This document shows, in pieces, positions 23,042 to 33,052 of a stretch of DNA of 64,000 nt. The notes under the pieces are model-generated. The model had not been told where the DNA came from, did not search any database, and saw only the letters and a program-made list of their open reading frames with translations. The DNA is taken from positions 13,741,526 to 13,805,525 of the forward strand of contig NC_049993.1 of assembly GCF_000003815.2 (NCBI RefSeq). Reading direction: 5' to 3'. The position numbers and the translations under genes are program-made. Position 1 is the first letter of the stretch. Each line of letters begins with the position of its first letter. The stretch is from Branchiostoma floridae. Taxonomy: Eukaryota > Chordata > Leptocardii > Amphioxiformes > Branchiostomatidae.

Positions 23042-26002
23042 ATGGATCGTTTTGGGATGTCAGCCCTGTGCCTCCTGCTCCTGGCGTTTGTCGGCCAACA
23101 GTCGTCTGCTCAGACCGCGGTACCTACAACAGCGCCCCCTACCACCCCGGACATACTGAGCGATCTGACGGGAGCCACGCCATGGGCACTTGCAGTTATG
23201 ATCATAGCTGCACAGGGGGCGCTGTTGTGCATCATCATCGGCTTCTACTTTTGCTACAGGTAGATAAACATTCTCTTCATTTATCATTCATCGGAATGTT
23301 GCTATGTATTTTATTTTACAAACTCCTTTAGATGACAAGAAACCACAAAGCGCGCCAAAATCAGGAACCTTCAAGACCGATCCTGAATGTCTATTATAAT
23401 TAGCAGTTCAACCAATCATAGCAAGGCAATTATTCGTTCGACCAATGAGAGAGTGGCAGAGATTCTGTCAAATATTTGTATCTTTCTGTTTTTGTCTTGC
23501 ATTTTTTGGTTTTGACGGAGGCTACGTCTATACGTTGTAGCTACCGTCTTATGTTCTCGCTATTGACTGTATGTTAATTTGTTTGTTTGTTTGTTTGTAG
23601 ATTGGACAACTCTTTCAAGAGCCGAGAGAGCGCGCACTGCCTGGGTTACATCATGTTGTTCGGCTGTTTCCTGATGTACGGCCTGGCCTACGCTTACGTC
23701 ATCCACCCGCACGAGATCGTCTGCGGCGTCAGGAGGGTCGGCATGGGGTTCATCCACGCACTGGTCTTCGCACCCATGCTGTTGAAGGTACTTGATTGTT
23801 AATTACCGAAGATGGACAACTCGTTTGATTCTTGTGTTTGAACATTGACGAATTTAAGAAATAAAGGCAAAACACATACGTCGCTCGATTTTTTTTGTCT
23901 TACGATTTTCAAAGAGGCTACGGCAACACCAAAGAAACTGCGATTTTCCGTCAAAAGACAGAATTTTGTACGAGACATGTAGGACTGGCCTTAGAATGTC
24001 CTGATGAAGATTAAGACTGCCCTCAAATTGCTGTCATGAATTTTTCATACGATATTTGTCACTCATCACGAATAGGAAAATCCTCAAATTGTATGCAGTC
24101 GTAAAACCGCCAAATTATGTTTAAGACAGGAACTTCTTTTGTTTGTTTATTTGTTTTTTGTTTTTGTTTTGGTCCGACCACTCTCTCTTCTCTTACCCGT
24201 GGGCAGTAGATCCCCCAGTGATGCTGAGGTTCTAAACCGGGCCCCGACTGGGATGTTTGCGGAAATGAAATATAAAGATGTTTATCAAGGAATGATTTTT
24301 CAAAACGTTTTTGAGTGTTTTGTCGTCCTTTATATCAATCTCCCCGAAAGCTGCCCGGCTGGGTCCCGGTTCGGAAATTTGACTGTAGCATAACATTTGT
24401 GTCTTCCACAAAACTCTCACGTCTTTCCTGTCTTCCTACAGGCTATCCGGATCTGGCGCGTGTCCCGGCGTGACCTTGACGAGCTGACCCCTATGAGCGG
24501 GAACAGGGCCCAGCTGCTGTTCACCATCCTGCTCCTGCTGCCGGAGATCGTCGCCGTCGTGCAGTGGCTGTGGATCGTGCCGCCTTCGGCTAAGATCGTG
24601 TACCCTTCGGGAGAACCCGCCACCACCGCGTGCGGCACCACCAACCAGGACCTCATCATGTCACTCATCTACGTCATGTTTCTCATGTTCCTCACACTGG
24701 TGCGTTTAGACATCTGCTTGCAAACACAATTCAGAATATCCACATTGGTCCGTTTTACACACTGAATCTTTAAGTCAACTTAGAACCACTTCTATTAAAC
24801 TGTGTGTGTTAAGCAGACTGTCAAAAACAGAGTTACCGAAGCCGTCTAAAACGTCTTGAACGCCTGCATACGTTGATTGCTGATTCTGTATTATTTGATC
24901 TCTTTAAAGGGACTGTTTTTATAGTTACATGTATGGCGGTCTCAGGTAGTCAGGTATCTTCCTTCGTTATCAGAGCTGGTGTTATATTAGTGTTATATTG
25001 TCTCTTTGCAGTTTACACTCACGAGGCTGTAGTCTAGGAAAGAAGTGGACTACAGGTGTAGTACGACAATTTGAAAAACATGTGTAAAGCGTACCTTAGT
25101 TTTTATAATGTCAATGTATGCGAACGTAACGTTATATCTCTAACAAAAACCAAGCAACTCCGTTTGTTTTATGATGTAGTGACAAAAGACAACATAACAG
25201 TTTTATGTTTTCTATCCAATAGCTCTTCAGTATGCTGGCTTGCCCCTCGGACCTGAACATGAGCGAGTCCCGCTTCATCTTCGTGGGGATCGTGTTCTCT
25301 ATCGGCTGTCTGGTGGCCTGGATCTGCTGCCTGAAAACCACGGACTTTCCCGAGGACCCGGTCATCGCTATCGGACTTCTGAGTATGGCCACGATTGTAG
25401 TGGTCATCATCTTCTTACCAAAGGTGAGTGTCATTGGGAAGTTGTGTAGAGTTAGACAAAATATATCAAACTGCTACAAGAGCCCAGGTCTCCACTTTCT
25501 TCCGTTCTTTGGAATTTCTTCGTAGCGTTCGTGACAGCCTTAGACGTATCTGTTTTGGTGCAAACGTTGCATATCACGGAAAATTATTTTTCAAATACCT
25601 GTACCACTCCAGGTATAGGATTGGAGTTAATGGGCTCTAGTTCTAGTTCTAGTCTATAGCCTGCAAACTTCCTGGTGTAGCCTGTGGCGGCACCCGTCCT
25701 GGTTCAATGAAGAATTCACAAAGAATTGCCTTCTAGGGACCCGACAGCTTAGAACACGTCAGCAACGGATCTGAGGATCTGGAGGGTAACCTGTAGCGGC
25801 CCCTGTCCCGGTTCAATGAAGAATATCTAAAGAATATCTAATGATAGCTCGTCTTGTATATTTGCAGGTGTGCCTGTTGTGTCGCCTGGGTGACGATGAA
25901 GACATGGAGGAACTCCCGATGAGCTACATGCCGAACGGTTACTCCTCTGGCTCCATGGATAGGGAACAGCGCTCCTACACACCGCACCAGTACGACTACT
26001 GA
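23042..26002 (+). CDS. short class C-type seven-transmembrane receptor (GPRC5/BOSS/mGluR-like 7TM)
   Basis: Coding exons are 23042-23259, 23601-23787, 24442-24699, 25223-25423 and 25868-26002. All have AG/GT boundaries and compatible phases, giving 332 residues. A signal peptide (1-24, LLLLAF core) and a short Thr/Pro-rich ectodomain are followed by seven hydrophobic segments at about 45-72, 86-108, 119-140, 158-180, 205-226, 238-258 and 267-290. Cys114 before TM3 and Cys199 before TM5 are placed to form the usual extracellular disulfide. The CGVRRVGMG and LLKAIRIWRV region resembles class C receptors, and the TM5-TM7 part resembles GPRC5. The C-tail is short, with DDEDMEELP and a Tyr/Ser-rich end. 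There is no Venus-flytrap or Cys-rich domain. The acceptor at 23020-23021 leaves a 20-nt 5' UTR on the start exon. The subfamily is uncertain. Confidence 0.85.
25675..25835. repeat. 50-bp direct duplication in the last receptor intron
   Basis: A segment with GGTTCAATGAAGAAT occurs at about 25675-25725 and again, about 111 bp on, at 25786-25835. Both are preceded by a CCTGT.GCGGC.CC motif. Confidence 0.75.
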
Positions 26003-27860
26003 GATAAACAAACAAACAAACAAATTAACAAACCTCTTCCCTCGAGAATCGTCCTGAAAATAAGCTCTAACGTACAACAGTTTCCTCAACCTTTCCGTTA
26101 TATACCAAAGCCAGGAGATGTTAACCCCCCTTTTGTACTAAACGTTAACAGATCCATGCAAAAGTTGGCGCAGAAAGAGTTATGGTGCAATCGTCATAAC
26201 ATCATTTTTGAAGCAAGGGGGGTTATAACCTTTACAGCTTGTTAACTTATTTTGTTTTCTAAAAATCGTAGCAAGAGCAAAGACTTTAAAATCCCTACTT
26301 GTATTCGAAAGATTTTCTGAAAGATTAAAAGAATAGCATTTTTACCTGGATTTTTGTAACCGGGTAGGACATATTCCTTTGAGGAACTTTTTTGTTTTTC
26401 TGTCTGATTTTGTCTGGCAGAATTTCCGATAGGCATGGTGTTTGGAGCCTTTGAGCTCTTACAATACTGTTTACGTAAGTTACTCATTCAAACAATACCA
26501 GGTGTATTTTCTGAAAGCCCAGGTACCATCCTCCGTAGTTGGCCCACTCTTTCGCTTGTACCCCTGGTTTTGCTAAGTGCTAAACGAAAAAATGGCCTTC
26601 AGAGGTAGGAATGGTATCCAGGCTAGTTTTCTGTCCGAAATTTTCACTAAATACAAAATTATACAACTTCTAAACGCCTATGCAATGCTTCTTTTTTAGA
26701 AGCATATTTTGATCCATGACGTTACAGTTCTATCTAGCAATGCCTTTACATTACAGACTGACATTATAGAGGTCTTAAAAAGTGTATGTATGTATGTACA
26801 TATTTATGTATCGAGGCAATGATTTAAAAACGCCGGTGTTAAAAAGGGAGAGAATATTGTACATAGCTTGTCTGTGGGACAGCATAGTAAGGGTGGCGTT
26901 TTTATTACTGTGTAGTAAGTTATGTGATCGAATTGTGGCTATTATATACGAAAAGGAAATATTGTAAATATATTTCCATACGAGGAGCTTTTGCTACAGA
27001 TGTTATAAGGGCAGCAACAATATTTTTCTACAAGTATTTGTCGCTTTCGTATTACAACAGGTTTGATACTTAGAACCTTCTTGTTTCATATCTACAAGTT
27101 CAGGTAGAAGTATAAAATGTACTTTCAAAGGACTCAGACTATTTCGCTTTCAGCCAAATATGCTAAAGCATGTACATGGTGGAAGTCACATAGAGTTATA
27201 TTTAATTTTATGTCGTACAGTTTTTGTTTTGTAAACAAATACTGGAAGGTATTTAAGTCCCTTCACACCAAAATGCAATTATCTTAGTCATAAGGAAGGA
27301 AACTATGGTTATACATTGTTCACGTAATGTTATTTATGTATGTTGTTTTTTCTATTTAGATTTGCTGTTTCTAACATGTTGACTATACTGTGCCTAAGAC
27401 TCACTTACACTGTGAAGACACAGGTTTCAATTTACCTATATATAGACACCAATGAAGGAAGCTTTTGCATCATGTCAAGTAATTTCCGCGCTAGCTCAAC
27501 ACAAGCCTTCTTCTGATCGGTTGTGCAATTATTTAGCTACACAGTATTGAACCAATGAAAATCTCTGTATCATAGTGACTGAGTATGCGGATGTGTTGGA
27601 AGATGTTATTGGTCCTCAATTTTGTCACCATGCATTGTACTGTGGGTGTAGACCAACGCCAACGAGAGTCGATGTAACATTTTACTAGCGAGCGAGCAAG
27701 AGAGGAAAGAGTGTACAAGTTAGGAGTTGTTTCCCAGGCATTTTGTAAGATAGTTGTATTTGTATTTATAAATGTCTTTTGTACGATTCTTAATTACTAG
27801 ATCACTGTAAGATTCTTGGTGGGTTGAAATACAATAAAATCCTGAAAACATGGTTTTGAG
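26003..27860 (+). other. probable 3' UTR of the 7TM receptor gene
   Basis: No coding exon follows the stop at 26000-26002. The first well-placed AATAAA is at 27833-27838. A MITE-like insertion lies at 26516-26625. The extent is inferred. Confidence 0.5.
26516..26625. mobile_element. degenerate MITE of the TAGCCTGG family
   Basis: The left end (about 26516-26536, AGCCCAGGTACCATCC) and the right end (GGAATGGTATCCAGGCTA) are imperfect inverted repeats matching the ends of the element at 29148-29408. An imperfect flanking duplication (TTTTCTG) is visible. Confidence 0.6.
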
Positions 27861-28641
27861 AGAAAGTTTATTACACTTTAAAACGTACACCCTTCTTTAG
27901 ATCACTGACACCAAGTCAGAAAGAAGAAAATGGTGGGTTGATACGTAACGTTAGAGGGGGTGGTGGAAAGCCCTTTATGGTACATGTACTTTGAACCCCA
28001 TATGAACTACATATGAACCGATTTTGTAATGATGCATGGAACTTTTAAGTTAATGTCAAAGATATTGTCGGAAAATCAGAATTGGGTAAATGAAAGCTTC
28101 AATACCAAGAGCAAGAAAGAGCCTATCTCCTCTCATGAGTGGCACCGATGTTTCGCAAGTCTTCAAATAAAAAAAAAGGAAGTATGCCAGTTTGTCACGC
28201 CATCTTCTGAAACTGGACAAAACAACAGAATTACGTACCTCCAAAAAGAACAAATGTAAAAGTTAGTCCTGTCAATCAAATCTGTAGAACCAGGGGCATT
28301 CTGGGTAATACATCACGGATTGCCGCGTCAGTATATTGTTCAACTGGAAATAGGAATAAACCACTCTAAAACCTCAAAAGTTGACAAAAACGCCACAGGA
28401 CAATATGTAAAATGAGTTATTCTTTGTACCTATGCATTCATTCGACGAAAATAATTAAATCTAAGAGGAAATTATAACTAAAAATCATTCCTACAAAAGA
28501 ACATCTTCCGCCATCAGAAAAACGTAAATTTCAAATCCCTCGGCACTAATAATTTCAATCAAAGCCTACAGAAAGTAAAGCTATGGGTTTTCTACGTATC
28601 AAGACTTTGGCAAAGCAGAAATGTGGATTATTCCGTAAAAA

Positions 28642-29003
28642 CTTGAAAACCCTTAACGAGCCTTACGCGATTTCCCCATTCCCCAAAAGACCGAAATTTG
28701 GCAATTTGGCGGTCGTTTTAAGACTTTTTACGGCGCGGCCGGGAGCGGTACTGCAGATTAGGCTCGCATAGGGTATATCGTCCCAACTTCAAAAATTGTC
28801 AAAATACGCCCGATAGTAGGCTTAAATCCTGCGAATACCTTCTAAAACAGGTCTATACATTTTCACGCACATTTAAAATGACATTGTAGACATTTGAAAA
28901 CACCAGTTACCATAAAATGGCTCGATTTTTATGCGCCGCGCGAGGAGCCCATGTAACACCATGTCCTCCCGTCGAAGCGCCCCCTACATTCATGTACACA
29001 TAA
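28642..29003 (+). repeat. ~350-bp interspersed repeat, copy A
   Basis: It contains CGGTACTGCAGATTAGGCTC, GGGTATATCGTCC, TTTTTATGCGCCGCGCGAGG, and ends at CATTCATGTACACA. It shares long stretches with copies B and C. No ORF is conserved between copies. Confidence 0.85.
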
Positions 29004-29147
29004 TTTTCTTACGTAGTGGGTAAGTAAGGATATACCAAATCGCAACTTACATTATTACAGAAAACGTTACGGAATTATAACCTTCATTTATTGTTCAAAC
29101 AAATACTAATCGAATGAATGTTGGTGGGGGATTGTTTTGTAACGCAC

Positions 29148-29408
29148 TAGCCTGGGAACCATACCATCGAGGCCGCTCGGCGGTGTAGGGGTGACCGCCC
29201 GTACAGTTAATTGGTACAGGCCGGGGGAGTTCTTACGGGGTTATATTAATTTAGTCGCGCCCCGAGCGGGGCGGGGTAAACTCAAAAGGCCGGCTACAAG
29301 CTCTATCGGCGAAATCTCAAAGGGCAGCTAATCAGACAGGCTGACAGAAGCAGGTCGGTGCCGGGTAAAGCTCCCCAAAGCCGACCGCGGAGAATGGTAC
29401 CCAGGCTA
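29148..29408. mobile_element. MITE of the TAGCCTGG family with perfect 9-bp target duplication
   Basis: The element starts TAGCCTGGGAACCATACCAT and ends in the near reverse complement (ATGGTACCCAGGCTA). GTAACGCAC flanks it at 29139-29147 and 29409-29417. It is 261 bp, GC-rich inside and has no ORF. The 9-bp duplication fits a Mutator-like transposase acting in trans. Confidence 0.9.
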
Positions 29409-30121
29409 GTAACGCACGGGATTTAGGAGAGCGCAACACATCAAAGAACATGTAGATATCCGTTTGTTTCTTCTTCGTAAGTAATATTCCAAGTAGTACT
29501 AGTTAGTAGATAACGTTAGTGATTTCACTAAGACTCTAAATGCCCACGGCCGCATAAAAGACGAAGCGAAGATACAAACCTGGAGATAAAGGTGCGCCGA
29601 TTAGCGATTGTCCGAGGAGGTGTCACACACCTGTTGCATCCTTCTGTGAGAAAATTTGAATTATAACGTTACGTGTAATACGCGAGGATAATCTTTCAAA
29701 CAATATTAAATATGCAAAGAAAGTAGTCGCACATCAATGCGCAAAATAAGTCAAATTTTCTATTCGGATAGTTACTAGGTTTTATATCCTTCCATGAACA
29801 AATTTAATTTTTGCCAATTTTCAAAATAAAACGGGCAGTACAACTATATATTTGTCACACGATCGTCTGAAACTAGACTGCCTAACTAAGATTATGGAAG
29901 AATATTTGTAGAAGTCAGCTTGCTACTCTGTATTCTGAAACAAGACAAAGTAAACGTTGATCTGCAAGCAGATGTTGAGGTCAAATATTATAATATTTTC
30001 TGAATGACGTCCGAGCTTCTCCGACAGCCTATCTCCCTCCATAAGCAAATAAACAGTTGCTAAGTAAAAACAGATTCTGTCTACGTATGTTTTTAACCTA
30101 CTAGTAACGTACAAAACATGA

Positions 30122-30478
30122 TGTGTACATTTATATACAATGTAGGTGGCGCTTCGAGGGGCGACCAAGGCACTACACAAGCTCCTAACGCGACGCCTAA
30201 AAACGGCCGTTTTTATCCCGATTTGTATAACAATGGCAGTTCTAAATGTACGTGAAGACACATGGAGCTATTTGAAAAAGTATCAACTGGCTTTGAGCCT
30301 AATGTTTGACATGTTTTCACATTTTTAAAGTTTGGACGATATACCCTATGAGAGCCCAATCTGCAGTACCGCTCCCGGCCGCGTCTTGAAAAGTGGCTAA
30401 AACGACCGTCAAATTACCAAATTTTTGTCTTTTCGGGAATGGGGAAATAGCGAAAGGCTCGCAAAGGGGTTTGGATTT
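30122..30478 (-). repeat. ~350-bp interspersed repeat, copy B (reverse)
   Basis: This is the reverse complement of copies A and C. It shows GAGCCCAATCTGCAGTACCG and GGACGATATACCC, and begins with TGTACATTTATATACAATG in place of the TGTACATGAATG end. Confidence 0.85.
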
Positions 30479-31547
30479 TGCGGCTTTATGGATTGTTTTC
30501 AATGACAATTTTGACAATTTGACCAAAAAATGGCAAAATGTAAGGCATTTGACCAAACAGCTATGTGTAATTAGGTCATGAATTATGAATTTGCCTCTAA
30601 CTTTACGAATGCAGAGTGTACACATCGCACACTGCGATATTACATTCTATAGGGCTATTATGACTAAATTTTATTCATATTTTGCGATTCAAACAATAAT
30701 AAGTTGAACACATGCAAGACATGTGTTTCTGCACGTTTCAAATGTTCCCATCGAAATGTTGTAAGGCGAGTTGATTACTAAGGTACAATATAAGCTTGAG
30801 CCGCAAGAGGAGCCGCTTGGTTTATTACGGTGTCGGTCTAAAACCTCTGATATGTATTGCATGCCTCAACATTTTCATTACCATGCTTTTGTTGACGGTT
30901 GGCAAATTTTAGCTCGGAAGTCACGTTTGGGAGGTTGCTTATGCTATAGTGAAGTGCTATCTTATATCAAGAAATTATAACACATATAGTGAAAGTTATG
31001 AATCATGCATATTGTGATCACGTGTACATTTCCTGTAAGTCGTCACGTTCTTTACGGCTATCCACTCCAAATCCAAATTTCGATTCAACATGATTGTAGA
31101 CGAAGAAGTCACGGCACTAATTCAACGTTATTTTGTATGTCCATTTGACAATTAACAAATACGTCGTGTATCATTTGTAGAATACTTCACGTCTTTATTG
31201 CACCCCGGTGTAATAAATCATATTCCATCGACAGATATACAAGTAATCCACACACATTGTATCATTTTGGAAGAAGAATTTTATATTTTTATTGAGAAAC
31301 GGGAACGCCGTTGGAGTTGTTCAACGTCAACTGATTTTACAAAACTTGTATGTAATCTGTCTGTGGTAGCCCTCCAGAACGTGAAATGTAGGCATGGCCA
31401 TTTCTATTTGTAAATTGTAAAGGAAATGTGACGTTTATGACCTCATATTGCATGGACTTGTTCATGAAATATTTAAAACGTTGTCATCTTTGATTTCAAG
31501 GCTGGATGTTTAGAATTAACGTCAATTTCTTTAGCCAGCTTGAACAA

Positions 31548-31862
31548 TTGAAACCCCTTTACGGGCCTAACGCCATTTCTCCAGTCCCGAAAAAAACGAC
31601 GGTCGTTTTAACACTTTTTACGGCGCCGCCGGAAACGGTACTGCAGATTAGGCTCTCGTAGGGTATATCGTCCCAACTCCTAAAACTGTGAAAATATGCA
31701 CGACAGTAGGCTTAAAGCCAGTGAATACCCTTCGAACAGGTCAAGGCATTTTCACAAATATTTAGAATGAACATCAAATAGATCGATTTTTATGCGCCGC
31801 GCGAGGAGCCTATGCAACACAATGTCTGCCCGTCGAAGCGCCATCTACATTCATGTACACAA
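31548..31862 (+). repeat. ~350-bp interspersed repeat, copy C
   Basis: It has the same order of blocks as copy A: TACGGCG.CGCCGG, GGTACTGCAGATTAGGCTC, GGGTATATCGTCC, GCGCCGCGCGAGGAGCC, CATTCATGTACACA. Confidence 0.85.
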
Positions 31863-32508
31863 CACTGTTTTTACATTATGTCTTAAGTTAAGGATATTTG
31901 GGCATGATCCGCTTTCCCTTCACAACTTTACCCTTTCACTCAACTGTTCATCCGCTTATATGGAGTAAGATAGAGTAAGAGAAGCCCGCCCGTCACTCAG
32001 AAAACATTGCCCACCTGCTTGGAGGCCTTTACCGCTTTCCAACGGCATGAATATAATGTTCATCCGCCTATCAAGACTATTATCCCGAAATAAGTTCGAT
32101 TTAGCAAAGTACAACTGCAGTTATTCTATAAGTTAACTGTTACAAGCCCCTGACTTACTCACAAGCCGCTTGCTGTGGAGATAGGGGCAACTAGCCAATT
32201 GTGCAGTCTAGGAGCTGTTTTGTAAAGATCGTTCATGATGCAGTTTGAACAACAGCTTCTAGATGTCGCTGTGACTCCACAATGAGAAATGTTCATAACT
32301 GTCCTGCGCTAGATTCCTGGGTTTCAGTGACATACTCGTACAACTAGTATTCTTTTGTCGGAATACCAACCGCTGAAGATAAATATATCATTTCAGCACT
32401 TTTCTAGTAGTTCTGATGCTAAATATTACCTGCTGGGATACACAGATGTTCAGAATTGAAGGGCTAAAAGAAAGAGGACATTGTTTAGAGAGAATATAGT
32501 TTATTACA

Positions 32509-33052
32509 ATTCAAAAATACCTCCTAGGTAAATCACAAATCTCAAAAGACTACTTCCAAAAGTATGATTAATTGTGAAGTTAAAAAGTTACAGATCAAAC
32601 TTATGGATTTGTTTCTTGATACATGATAGCAGTACTGTGTAAAATCTACAGTAGGAAAAGGGGTAATGTCTTTTACCGGTTAACATATTTGTCCATATAT
32701 TCTAGCTCTTTTTATGCTCATTTATTTTGCATTCCCTTCTTGTTTGGCTTAAGACTTCCTTTTCATTTCCATTCATTTTAAACAAAATAATAACTTTCAT
32801 ATTAACTACTACTACTAAACACTGTTTTGATCTGGAATTGCTTGTAACATAACTTAAATCACACATTAAAACAACATGATTATGTCAATTTTGTCTCCAA
32901 AACTTACTATCCACACTTCAATCATACAAACCATTGTACAGTTTAGCCTTAATATATTATTTCGTATTGATGCTCAAAATGCACACATAAAAATCTACAT
33001 AAAAAGACATATACAGCACATGTAAGTGAATAACTCGTGATTGAGAGATAAA
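32509..33052 (-). terminator. probable OMA1 3' UTR and polyadenylation signal
   Basis: On the minus strand, AATAAA motifs occur at 32721-32726 and 32509-32514 downstream of the OMA1 stop. The stretch is AT-rich and non-coding. Which signal is used is not known. Confidence 0.4.

Larger units (their letters stand above)
27861..32500. other. intergenic region, no gene seen
   Basis: This lies between the 3' ends of the converging receptor (+) and OMA1 (-) genes. It holds the three ~350-bp repeats and one MITE listed separately. No ORF has coding character. Confidence 0.5.
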
